From assembly GCA_022749755.1 (NCBI GenBank), contig CM040443.1, positions 8,281,744 to 8,345,743 of the forward strand: a stretch of DNA of 64,000 nucleotides, written 5' to 3'. The position numbers and the translations under genes are program-made. Of the stretch, positions 49,503 through 61,560 are shown one piece after another; position 1 is the first letter of the stretch; each line of letters starts with the position of its first letter. The DNA is from Azadirachta indica. Taxonomy: Eukaryota > Streptophyta > Magnoliopsida > Sapindales > Meliaceae. Under the pieces are notes generated by a model, which was not told the origin of the DNA, made no database searches, and saw nothing but the letters and a program-made list of their open reading frames with translations.

Positions 49503-51324
49503 ATGGCTAACAAGTGCATTATATATGGAGCAGACAACACGAATAACTTGGCTTACCACTCCTTTTGCACTCCTTCCTCTTCTCTTACTCCTCCTCCTCC
49601 TTCATCACTAAGTATGGTTTTTGCAGATATGGGTTCTCTCTCTCTTAGTCCCAATTATGGGGGTGCAGTTTCTGCTGCTTCTCAAGATATTTATCCCTGC
49701 AAGTCCTCTGAGATGGAAAATGAAGGAGCTTGCTGGTCTTTTCCTTTCATGGAAAACGGCTCAAGCACCACTGGGAACTTTGAGGAACAACATAATATTG
49801 ATGTTAATGTAGTGAGTAAAGGCTCTGATTGCAGTGATGGTTTTGGAGAAAACAGTGAAAGCATGATCCATGATATCGACTTAAATGAAGAGTTCAACCC
49901 TAACGAAAATTCAGTCACTGGCAAGGAAACAGATGGTGGACAGACAAAAATTTGTGCTAGAGGTCACTGGAGACCTGCGGAAGATACCAAGCTCAAGGAA
50001 CTCGTTGGTCTTTATGGCCCCCAAAATTGGAACCTTATAGCTGAGAAGTTGGAAGGTAGATCAGGTAAGTAACTCAAAAATCAGCTATTATACCATACTT
50101 ACGAGTGTATATAGTTAGCTTTTTCTTTGTCTCACTTTAATTCTACATCTGAATTGAAGGCAAGAGCTGTAGGCTGAGGTGGTTTAACCAGTTGGATCCG
50201 AGGATCAACAGAAGAGCTTTCACTGAGGAAGAAGAAGAAAGGCTAATGCAAGCTCATAGACTGTATGGTAACAAATGGGCCATGATTGCCCGGCTGTTTC
50301 CTGGAAGAACTGATAATGCTGTCAAGAATCATTGGCATGTTATAATGGCTAGAAAGTATAGAGAACAATCTAGTGCTTATCGAAGGAGGAAACTGAACCA
50401 ATCTATTTACAGAAGGATAGAGGATATGCCAAACTTTGTCGGCAAAGATGCAGCGGCCGGAAGATTCGAGCAACAACTACTACAACAACCATACTGTTTG
50501 AATATCCCCAATGGAGGACTCGGCAATCTCTCTCCTTTCCCTTATGGAAACTTTAATGGTGGTGGTGTTGGGTTTGATTATTGCTTAAATGGTTCACCCT
50601 ACATGGTCATTGGGCAGGAAGCAATCTCAATCAACAAAGTTCCTCACAGTGGGTTTTTTGCACAGCATATGACTAGTGATTTATTCTCAGCTGGTGTGTG
50701 CCTTTACGATGATCCCTTGCTTCAAATCTCCAATTTTTTATATGTTCCTGCAGTTTGTGGATTTTGGTTTTGTGCTCCTCCTTATTGCTTTTCTTGATCT
50801 TACAGCACGCCTACATCATTCACTTGTTCTTTCGATCCAAATTCTCTTTTGCTTTTTTTGGAGTTCATTTATTCTTTTGCGTTGTATTACATTCACTGAT
50901 GCAAGCTGCCTTAAATTCTTTCTCTATAACTAGGCGTGTCTTGTGTTATCTCACATTTATTCATTTGGCTTACAAGTTGTACCTCTAGTTCTCTTCTGCT
51001 TTTGTGATTGGTTTGTGTGGGTTTCTTTCAGGTCCCAAGAGCAATGACATGATGGGGATGTTCAGCCATAATATCAGATCCTGGGACACGCCACTGGATG
51101 AACCTCATATCTCTGCTTTCAACCCAAAATACTTAATGGCAATGCAACAGTCAAATGTCCATAACCACCCTGACAGTTTCTTACATTCCACGGCATCAAA
51201 CCCACAAGTTTCAGGCAGCGAAGCTTCATCGTCATCCGTCCCAGCAGGGAACAGATCAGTAGCCAGCCGTTTTGACACTATTCCTCCACCGTTTATTGAC
51301 TTTCTCGGGGTAGGAGCCAGATGA
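49503..51324 (+). CDS. MYB105: R2R3-MYB transcription factor, LOF1/LOF2 (MYB117/MYB105) type
   Basis: Exons 49503-50064, 50160-50693 and 51032-51324 join in frame to 462 residues. The R2 repeat (about residues 152-203) has [28 protein letters not shown] and [12 protein letters not shown]. The R3 repeat (204-254) has [36 protein letters not shown] and [11 protein letters not shown]3 starts with I where most MYB proteins have an aromatic residue, as is usual for R3. The pair WFNQLDP and HVIMARK marks subgroup 21 (MYB52/54/56/69/105/110/117). The N-terminal 150 residues and the C-terminal [12 protein letters not shown] fit the MYB105/MYB117 branch, which sets lateral organ boundaries in Arabidopsis. 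The second intron (50694-51031) uses a GTGTGTG donor. Its neighbours (EXPA1, CDF) are the same as in Arabidopsis. Confidence 0.93.
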
Positions 51325-52761
51325 AGTTAGACGAAGAAGCAAAGATAAAAAGCTGAAAAAGACTTTTAAAGAAACAATCATGGATCAATGAAGACCTTAA
51401 TCTGGATGATACGCAGCTGAGAGGCTCGCCATTAGAGGTAAAAGAGAGAGGATTTTTGTTTTCAGTTAATTGGTTGACAGTAAAAAATAATAATCTGTGC
51501 TTTTAAGTCTGTCGAAGAAGTCATTTCCGACCTATACATCTTTTCTCTCAGTCTCTCACGTCTTCAAAACCTGAAAAAATAATTTTTGTCTTTTGGTCAC
51601 TAATAATTTTATTAGTGAAGACTGCTTTTGGTCTCAGCCTCTTTATTGCCCAATTATTTATATATATTGTGCTTCATTGAAGACTGCTTGCTTTTGAATT
51701 AGTTCAGAACATAGAAATGGATTATCATGACTAATTTAAGATTTGTTTGGTGTGGTCATTAATTAATTATGATGTGGAAGATAAAATTAATACGTAGGCA
51801 AGACAAAATAATATCGTAGGTTAAACAAATTGATGATAATGGTGATGATGAGGATGAGGCTAGCTAACAGAGACAAAACAAGAAACTGGAACTTTTAGAA
51901 AACATCCTTTTCTCATGTCCCTGCAAAAATCAGGCACAAATTCTGCAGCAGAACCATCCCCACCATCAAAATTATGCATTTGCATTCATGATAGAAACTG
52001 TTCAACATATCCTTATTCACCAGTATTTACTGCAAATCCATGCTCATTCACATGGGGCAGGGGCACCTCTAATGATTATTATTATTATTTATTATTTATT
52101 ATTATATATATATAGATATTTGAATTTAGCAAATTAGTTTCTGTACGTCTTAAATATACACTGGTCTTGATCCGAAAATGGGACAAAATTTTTGTCTGCT
52201 AATACAAGAAAGAAACGCATATGATGACAATTGACTGTTTTCGGAGCTAACTTGTCATTGTGTCGTAAGGTTTTAACTACTGTTAGATGTACAGAGAGTG
52301 CTTTTAACTTGACAATGTTCAAAAGATCCCAATAGTGCGTCGCTGCGTGGCTACAGTTACAATAGTTATATTTTAAGCCAAAAAAGTGGACAGACTCTCA
52401 TTACAGTAGTATATCATCCACAGGTTGAAATTTGAAGCCCTACCTTTTATTATTGGTGCATTAGAATTTGGGCCTTGTCAGATGACCCATCTCACAATCT
52501 AATTCTATGTTGTGTGTTAGCTACAAAAATTATGCCTGCAATCTATATACTAATCAATTTTTAAATAATTCAACTGCCATGATGTTATTATCTTTATTTG
52601 TTTCTTTGGGGTGTCTTATAGTCTTAAGAATATATATATATATATATATATATGTAATAATAGTAATAACTGGAACGGGAAAAAATTATAAGAAACTCAC
52701 ACAGTTTATTAATTTCTAACATTCCGAGCCAAAAAGCTAAGCTATGCCCATGTTTGCAGCT
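51325..52761. other. Spacer between convergent MYB and calmodulin-like genes
   Basis: 3' UTR of the MYB gene at the left and of the calmodulin-like gene at the right, with AT-rich spacer between. Microsatellites lie at 52077-52110 (mixed ATT/TA) and 52630-52653 (TA)n. No gene was recognised. Confidence 0.5.
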
Positions 52762-53271
52762 TCAACAAAAGGACTTCTCCATAAGTTTAACAAACTCATC
52801 AAAATCAATGAAACCATCTCCGTTTTCATCAGCCGCACTGATCATCGTCCTGCACTTCTCTTCTTCCAATCCCTCTTTCATCCCTAAACAACACAAAACT
52901 CTCTGCAATTCTGCTGCATCAATAAACCCGTCTTTCTTCTCGTCAAACACATCGAAAGCTTCCTTCACTTCTTCCAGGCTGGCCTCCTTCCCCTCAAACA
53001 GTTCTGAAAATTCCGACTTCTTGTCGTCGGAATCATAATCCATAGCAATCCCAAGCTTTCCCATCACCATCTTTATTTCCCCTTTGCTTAGCTTCATATC
53101 ATCTAATTCATCTTGGCGTGCTCTCTGGTCGAAGCAAGGCTGCCGTTTCAGCGGCTCTTGACTGTGCTTTGAGTTGTTGATGCATTCTTCGGGTTTAGTA
53201 AACACTAAGTTAAACAACGGTTGAAGGTAACAAGGCTGAAAAATTGGGAAAATTTTGGGGAAAGAAATCAT
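52762..53271 (-). CDS. Calmodulin-like EF-hand protein (CML45/46/47-like)
   Basis: Single exon, 169 residues, starting at MISFPKIFPIFQPCYLQP. The N-terminal 25 residues are hydrophobic and could be a membrane anchor or targeting segment. The middle is charged, with DELDDMKLSKGEIKMVMG, a degenerate EF-hand-like helix pair. Two EF-hands end the protein. The first loop, DEKKDGFIDAAE, keeps acids at positions 1, 5, 9 and 12 but has K at position 3. The second, DENGDGFIDFDEF, is canonical. Such proteins sense calcium changes, and several Arabidopsis relatives act in defence signalling. The frame continues 13 codons upstream without an ATG. A (TA)n tract at 53335-53360 lies 65 bp upstream, in a suitable place for a TATA region. 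Confidence 0.9.
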   Translation of the reverse strand: MISFPKIFPIFQPCYLQPLFNLVFTKPEECINNSKHSQEPLKRQPCFDQRARQDELDDMKLSKGEIKMVMGKLGIAMDYDSDDKKSEFSELFEGKEASLEEVKEAFDVFDEKKDGFIDAAELQRVLCCLGMKEGLEEEKCRTMISAADENGDGFIDFDEFVKLMEKSFC

Positions 53272-56200
53272 CGTGTGGCAGTCAGTCGATTCAAAACTTA
53301 GTGCCAACAAAAGCAGGAGTGATATCGATATTGCGTATATATATATATATATATATATATTGTAATAATATCTTCTGCCGAATGTTATATAGTTAAGGAA
53401 TTAGCTTTTGCTTGTTGAGAGGGCAAAACCAGTCGATTTTCACGGAAACATCCTTATTCTCATATATAGGAGTATAATTCTTTTATTTTACGAGTATTAT
53501 CTATAATATTGGATTTACTTAACTAATTTGAGTCATATTAATAGTCATTACATTCTTTGTAAACAGACAGAAGACAAAAAATTTTGATGTTATTTACTTC
53601 CTCTAAAACAAATCCGAGGTTTTTATTACAACTATTATATTTACACATACACAAATTCATTTATATATGAGAATAAAATTTATATTTGAATTACTTTTTA
53701 ATTGAGGATTGGAGTAGATTGATTGGTAGAAGAATATGGGAAAGCATCTTTTCCAAACAGAAGAAGATCATTTTATTATTATTATTACCATTATTATCAT
53801 TATTTTTAATTTATGTTACGTTGTTCGGGTGTGGGGTGAATGGAAATGATATTATTTAATAAGTATTAATGCATGGGCTAAAAGTACTTTCGGCAGCATT
53901 AGTAAAGCGTGGGAAAGTTCTAAATTACTTTACAAGAAATTTCTTCATTGACTGGACTCCAGTCTACCAGCAATAATAACGTAGAAACACGTTGACGCCA
54001 AAAAAAAAGGTGATCTACATGAAGTTCTTGGAAATTGGAAGTGCTTCCATTTTAAGCAATGTTTGGCTGACAATTTATATATATATATATATATTAAAAG
54101 AAATTAATACAAAACTCTCCTTAGTCTGGGAAACACACGTACCTTCCTTACATCGATAGTTAACTGTTATTTTTATGGGTAATTTGTTAAAATACTGATA
54201 AAATTTTATTTTTTTTAAACTATAATAATTAAATTCAAACTATGTTTTTATTACTTAAATTTAAACTAAAATTTTTTAAACATTAAATTATATTTTTTAT
54301 TTTTTATTTATAAAAATTTAAGTATTAGAAGATATTTTCATCATTTCAATAAATAAAGTTAAGTTATGGACGAATCCAAAGGAAGTACGCGTGGACGGCG
54401 TGGTGCGTGGTTCTTCCGTCATTTAGATTTCCAAAAGCTTAAGGAAGGAAGGCAAATTGCGGTGCGGTTCCATAAATTGTTTATTATATAATTTTTCTGT
54501 TTATATATTTAAAATTTATTTTTGCAATTGTTTTTGGATAAAAAGAGTTAGGACTTTTCTGATATAAATAAATAAATTCTATTATGAAATTAAAAAAACA
54601 AGGGATCCAGATGGTACTATCCCTTCTAAAATGGGATGGAGGCCCAACCTTAAATTCGAATACTGGTTGAGCAATCTTAAGTGGGTCAATCTCTCAAAAG
54701 TTTTTCCGTTCAATGTTTGAACCAATCAATCTAACTTAAGCCCATTAACATTCGAGGGAATTTTCAAATACATCTTAAAGTTCGTGAAAATTACAGGTCC
54801 AGAAAAAATTTATGAAGATTTACAAAGACTTCTCTTGATAGTTAGATATAGTATTTTTATCTAATTGACCGCGTATTAATGACCGTTAAAAAAGTGTTAA
54901 ATGATTAAAACAGTCTCATTAATATATATTAATCATAATTACTGTCATTACTAATTAAACTACAATATTTAATCCAATCAAAACTAAACTTGAGAATCTA
55001 TAAACTAAATTGACATTATAAAATCTATAAAATTATCACTAGAAAAAGAATCATGCCAAATGACTGTGAATCAAACAAGCAAAGAAATTTTTCATGGGGA
55101 AAGCACAACCACTCTCAAATTTTTTATGGCTAGTTGAAGAAATTTACGTGATTTAAAATTTTTAAAAATTATAAATATGTGTACATGTAATCAAACTCTG
55201 TTCATACTAAATTGGAGAAAAATTTTAAATTTAATTTTTTTTAGAGAAAAATTACAAGGGTCGCAATCAACCCAATGGACACTCCACGACATATTGCTTG
55301 TTTTTATGAAAAGTCTCACAGCTGTACAAATATATATATATATATATATATATATGGAGTAGTGGCAATGTGCTTTACACCTAATTTACATGGATTTTTC
55401 TTTGCTTTTGACTTTGGGGAAACTCTTGAAATTTAATGGAATCTACAACGAATTGTGCAACATTTTTCTTGCATCTTCATTGTAATTATTGTAATTAATG
55501 CTACTATTATTTAAAGTTATCCTTCGCATTTGACTTGTTAATTAATTACCCGTTAGCATATTATAATTAATTAAGTTAGTTAAATTTATATCCTTTTCTT
55601 GCTTTTCTTTTTGCGTGGCCAGGAAAGTGTTTCCCCAACTTTAATCTTTGAAAGTGAAACCTTGAACCTTTTCTCCCATGTAAATTTCCATGTTCTTCAC
55701 TACGAATGAATGCAAATTTAAATTAAGGGGAGATAACAACCTAATAATTGTTTTGTCATTTTCACTTTTGTTTTATATTTACTAAATTTATTTTTCACAT
55801 CAAAAATATAAATTTTATTAATAAAAATTAATGTCTCATATATCTTGTATAATTTATTTATTTATTTTTTAATTTAATGTAAACGTATAAAATATGTGAT
55901 AATAATATAATACTACTATATTATAACTGGTTTTGGACGATGGCTAAGGAGAACCACAAGATTGAGGAGAGCCACTAAAGCTGATTGCTACATCTTGAGC
56001 CAGAAGAGAGCAGAAATGGGGAAATTCTGATGGAAAAATACAAACAACATCATTGAATGAAATGCCCCTCAAAAGTGAAAGTACAAAAGGAAAATGAAAA
56101 ATGAAGAGACAAAGTTGCAGCTCCATACATACATACATGTGTATATATATATATATATATCACATTATGCAATGAATGGGCTGGGGTCCAAACCAATTAA

Positions 56201-57818
56201 ACTTTTGCCTAAAGAATGTGGCTGTCTATTGTTGATGACAACAACCAGGCATCTAAATGTTTCACTCGGCTTCTTCAAAATCATAAACATTTACGTGGCT
56301 CTGATTTTGATATGTCTATCCCATCAAACAAAAACTGACAATCAAAATCACTATTAACTATGTCAATCCATAGATACAACTGTTTTGGTATAAATATTAT
56401 TAAAATCCTAAAAGTTTAAATTTAATCTTCACTCTTTGTCGCTAGTGATATTTTATTCTACTATAAAATTATTAAAAATAGTCTAAAATTTTAAAACGCA
56501 CAAATTTGCATACAAAATTTGTATAAAAGAAAATAGGACCGAACAAAAAAGTGAGAAAAAGGGGGGCAACAAAATGGGGAAAAAAGTAAACTTTATGATA
56601 GACTTTATGCCTTTTGGTAAGTTGCTTTGATTCTTTGAGCTTGAAAGGGAAAGATGCTTGATTTTTTGTAATATAATTCCAAGTTTATCTACAAATACGA
56701 GGGCCTACTACCACTACCAATTCTTCTTTGAATAATATAATCATTCATTCCATCTTTAACTAGTACATTTAGAATTAAAGGGTAATGATTAATATCAAAT
56801 AAAATTATTAACAATAAATATAAGTGATATATAAGTAATAACTATCAAATAAAAATAAATATTTAATATTTATCAAAGTTTAAATATTATACAAAAATAT
56901 GTTTAATATTTTTGTGTTTGATTTTATAATTATATTTGTAGGATGAAATTGTCTAATATTAAATATAAGTTAAAAAATAAGTATTACAAGACTAAAATTT
57001 AGTGTTTATCAAAATTTTTAATTATAATATATTTAAAAAAAAACAGTAAATTCGCATAGGTTCCAAAAATAGCCTAAATCTATTTCCACTCTTTCCTGCA
57101 GACTCATAGTACTGACCACAATGAAAGATTTTTAGTTCTTCTTGCATCAGTCAATACTAAAAGATAGAAATAGAGTGGTTTATGAACTATAATTTGGAGC
57201 CCAAAAATATCTACATTTTCTGATTTCCTCTGGGATTTGGAGAATCTTGAAAGCCCTTAACTAATGAAAAACAAATACATATAATTCAGCAGATTAAGGT
57301 AGAGTGAGAAAAAGAATCAGCAAAAATAAAAATCCACAATATATATTGAAAGCACAGAAGGAAAGCAATAAAAACCTGACTGAGGTTTACAATTTTATTA
57401 TACAGTATTCAGAATTTGTTACATCCAAGAATCTGTCTTGTTTCGACCTACATATAGTATATATATACATATAACTCACAATATGTCATGTATAGATATA
57501 TGTACATAACAAGTATTTGCTCAACAAACCATCTAAAGTTTTGGGCAAAAAAGCATCTGCTCTACTCTCACTTCAAAGGTAAGAGTATATGAACGTATAT
57601 GAACACTTCCCTACTCTTCTTCCTCTATGTTGGGATTATATATTGCTAGCTAGGTGAGCAGAATCTTTCATTGAGGTTGGTTAGTGAAGTAACATTATGG
57701 TAAAAAATGCGGCCCAAATTTGTCAGTAGTGAGAAGTAGCTAGCAGATCGAAGTGCAGTCCTTGCCATCTATGGCAAGTATTGTAGATATAGTTTTACCA
57801 CTCAGTCTCACCTCTTCA
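53272..57818. other. AT-rich intergenic DNA between CML and CDF genes
   Basis: No gene recognised in 4.5 kb. The left edge is the promoter of the calmodulin-like gene; the right 400 bp are probably 3' UTR of the CDF gene. (TA)n tracts lie at 54076-54094, 55330-55355 and 56142-56160. The block 54600-54740 resembles degenerate repeat sequence (CCCAACCTTAAATTCGAA), but no borders can be drawn. Confidence 0.5.
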
Positions 57819-60208
57819 TCATGTCTTCTCACGGAAATTGAGTGATCGGGACAAGGCTGCGGGATTGGCCTGCAGCACTGCGGATGTTTCAGCAGTATAA
57901 TTTCTGTCATCACGCTTTGACTGAAAGCCCTTAAATAGACCTTCCCCAGAGTTGGTCTTTTCATTCTTAATCCCAAGAGTTGCCCATATGGAGCTTTTAG
58001 CAGCTTCACTGGGATCATCAATCCTCAGAGTTTTTGGAACCAAAACTGATCTTTCTGAATTGTTGCTCCCTCTTGATGGTTCTTCTTTCTCTGATTTGGT
58101 TGAAGAGATGATGTTCCCATCTCTTGAATGTTTCCCCAAGCTTGGAGTAGCAGGAGTTGAGCTTGGGGCACATTGGCTAAGAGATGAAGAATTTGGTGAG
58201 ACACATGGCATATTCCAAGGGCCTGGAATGGCGCAACCCCAATAAGTTGTTTCTGGGTAGAATGATACAGGAAATCCTGGAGGATAAAAAGCAGGTGGAG
58301 GAGGCATTGCAGTGTTCCATGGATAAGGCCAAGGAGGTCCTGGAAAGTATGGTACTCGAGGAGCAGAACCTTGATAATTCTTAATCCTTACATCTTGCGA
58401 AGCCGAATTGCCTCCTTTCTCTGATGAATTTGCAGCTGTAATTGACGATCCACTTGAGTGATCATCTCCATTACTTCTTCCTCCATGGGACGGAAGATTT
58501 CTTTGTTCAGGTCCATGGAAACCATTTCGCATACGATTCTGTGTCTTATCTGTAAGGTTCAATACAGAAGCCACAGATTCACAAAGTGGCGAATCTGAAC
58601 CAAAGGTAAGCACAGTTCCATTGTTTCCAAACGAAGGGTTATGGATTCCATTTGGAACATTTGTGTGACCAGAACGGAGAGCTTCAGAGATCATAATCTG
58701 TCGAAAATGTGAAACAGAAGTGCTCTTGTTCTTGCGGCGACCAGCACCTACTGGAACATTCCTCATGGTTCCTCCAGCAGTCCAATATCTCTGACAGTTT
58801 TTGCAGAAATGCCGGGGCTGGTTGACGTTGTAATTGTTGTAGTAACAGAACTTGGTATCCATGCTGTTACAGCGAGGACAAGGAAGTATCTTGTCTGGTT
58901 TCTTCAAAGGCTTTTCCTGTGAAGTGCTTGTCTCACTTTGCTCTGCATTCTTTGAGCTCTTCAGAGAGGAAGTTTCTCCGTCAATAGGAGGAGTTTTGGG
59001 GTGATCAGTATTTCCCGATGATGTTGTAGGATCTTTTAATTCCTCTGTGATCTGTTTTGAGGAACCATCTTCCTGTTTATACTCGATGATTTGTTTTCCC
59101 GAATGTTCCTGAAATTTTTGTCAAAAACAGGTTGCTTTGGTCAGAGAAAATTAAGAAGATTTGTAGGGATTTAATAAATATTCCAGTTGAGAAACATGTT
59201 ATACTTGAAATGAGAAGACTAGAGCCACTGGATTGGTCTTATTACACTTAATTTACTTTAAAATGTTATCAGAAACAGAGAATTCAAGAAGAAGAACATG
59301 GCAAACAAATTTCAAATTTTTGATGGATTCAAAAACTCGGTTAATATGGTTGCAAATTAAACACTAAGTTTATTTATTCCACGGAAAACGAAAAAGAAAA
59401 AAATCAACACTTGCAGACAGGGGCAACAGAACAGAAGAAGCATATGCGACAGTTTAACTAACATTTTCTTTATAGCCAATACAGATAAAAACCGAAATTT
59501 TGTCATGGAGTTCATCGGAAGCAATTGAAATTTTCAGATCCTAGCCACAGTTAAGAAAGTTTTAGAATATATGGCTCCTTCCTGAATAGGCTGATCTAAG
59601 GCTTCTGAAACGTTAACTCTAATGATTGAATTCATTTTACACGATCGTGTAAAGACTGTTCTATTGTAAAACAGCCAACAAATGCTCAAAAACTGCCCCT
59701 GTAAATTTTGGTAGTGTCTAAAATTAACAAAGAAAGCCTGCGGATCAAGCATCAATCGACAAGAGATGTAATCAACAGTTTCCAAGTAAACCAAAATTGG
59801 CCCATAATTCTGACCAAATACCTAAACTCAAAACTCTGTCTCCGCTTGAAACCATGCGCGACTAAAATGAACCCATTAACAAAACTCAAGCTCTGAAGAA
59901 TGGGTTGTCCTTAGATTTACAGGATTCAGAGTAATCAATGCCTAAATAGTTTCAGTGAAAACACATACATAAGCATAATAAATACATACCTTTTGTTCTT
60001 CATCTTGCTGTTCTTGCAGTTCTTTATTAGAGTTATCTTCACGTTGAGAAGTTTCAGGGTTGCGATCAAAACTTCCATGATCATCAGCAGAAGACGACTG
60101 ATGCTCATTAGACAAAATCTCCTGCTGCTGCGGCTGCTGGTAATTGACTACTGACAATGGAATCGTCTTACCAAACAGCTTTATCGCAGAGTCCTTGAAC
60201 TCTGACAT
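57819..60208 (-). CDS. Cycling DOF factor (CDF-type Dof transcription factor)
   Basis: Minus-strand exons 60208-59990 and 59108-57819 join in frame to 502 residues, the typical two-exon CDF structure. The N-terminus has [10 protein letters not shown], the TOPLESS co-repressor motif of CDFs. The Dof finger begins near residue 149: [16 protein letters not shown], then [18 protein letters not shown] and [11 protein letters not shown], a C-x2-C-x21-C-x2-C zinc finger that binds AAAG sites. The C-terminal motifs [18 protein letters not shown] and [17 protein letters not shown] are those bound by GIGANTEA and FKF1 for light-dependent degradation. CDFs repress CONSTANS and FT and so time flowering; this is family knowledge. 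By neighbourhood with the MYB105-type gene it corresponds to the Arabidopsis CDF5/CDF6 position. The 881-bp intron holds no other gene. Confidence 0.94.
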
Positions 60209-61560
60209 TCTCTTACTATTCTCACTAGCGTACGATGCAATCTGTTGTGTCTTTCTGTGTTGTTGCAGAAAGTCTGAGGTTTTTTTTTTCTTTTGTTTAA
60301 AAGAAATCGTTAAAATGTTTGTTTTTTCGAGCAGACTGAGGAAGGAGGAATGAGAAAGACTACTAAGAGGAGGAGGTGAAAATGGTTCGGAGGGTTTAAC
60401 GAGGTGGGGAATGCCACGTCATCAAAGGTGAAAATGTTGTGAGCCACAAGTTCTTGTGGCCTTTGAGATCTTTCATTCTGTCCTGATTCCCCCATATTGC
60501 TAGAAAAAGATAGTGCTGTGTTGTCCCTGCTTTTTTGCCATGTCAGCAATTTCTCTCTTCCCTCTTTCAATTACTCGTCTTCCCCGTTTTCCTTCCTATT
60601 TTGTGAGTTTTAGGCTCATAAAATCTCTACATAAATTATAATCACATCATTAATTGGAATGAAATGCATAAATTCAAAAAAAAGGTGTGTCTGATCTGAC
60701 ATTATATAATATACTAGATAATCAAATTAAAATATATCTCTTATAATTAATATCTTTTTTTTAAACTAATCCATTTATTTATTCTATTTTAATTAACGTT
60801 CAAATTAAAGATTTACTATTAAATCATATTTGTATACCCAAAAAATAGAAGATACTAATAAAAGTTCAATTTTGATCCTAAATAATTATAATTTATTGTA
60901 AATAATAATTCTTTTTAATTAAAAGCAAGCATGACGAATTTAAAATTTTAGCATAAGTTTTTGCTTAAGTTTCAGAGAATTTAACATTTTTTATAGGAGG
61001 ATATATAACATAAAATAAGAAAAGAAAAAACAAAAAGAAAAAGGCAAAGTTTTTTTTTTTTTCCCTCCTCGGGCTGAAAGACTCGGTTGCTTTATCACCC
61101 GAGTATTTAGTGGTGCGCTGACAACTAAAGAAGCCCACTTGCCACATAAGCACGTGACAGTAGACCCACCTGGCTCCCTTGTACAGCTAGCAACGATTTA
61201 ATTCCATGCCTCTGCCACATCAGCACCATATTCGCATAGGGTCCCACCTACAAAAAGGGCCGTGAAAAGGTCATCCGACAACATCCCGGCCGTTCATCAT
61301 TAGCTAATAGTATATGGCCACGTATTAGAGTCCAAGCATAGGACAAATATGTATATGCCGTGACGTGAGCGCGTCGTCTTGAGTTGAGGGGTAAAAAAGG
61401 TAAAGCAAGTATTAAAAAAAAAAAAAAGATAGAAAAGGATAGAATCTAGTTCTAGTGGCTGTGCTTGGGCTTGGCTGACTTAGGGAGCGATATCTATCTC
61501 TGATGGCTGACACGTTTCAGTTTGACAGAGAAGATAAGACTGGGACCATATCTTTTTCTC
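60209..61560 (-). promoter_or_regulatory. Upstream region of CDF gene with ACGT and GATA motifs
   Basis: Read leftward, this region contains GCCACGTCATC (60413), AGCACGTGACAG (61149), GGCCACGTATTA (61317) and CGTGACGTGAGCGCG (61359). A cluster of GATA cores lies at 61488-61566 (GATATCTATC, AGATAAG, CATATCTT, CTTATCC). ACGT and GATA motifs are common in light- and clock-regulated promoters, which fits a CDF, but no classical evening element was found. Confidence 0.45.

Noticed and set aside
61155..61190. CCTGGCTCCCTTGTAC resembles miR160
   Set aside because: It differs from miR160 at several positions and no complementary arm lies within 200 bp.
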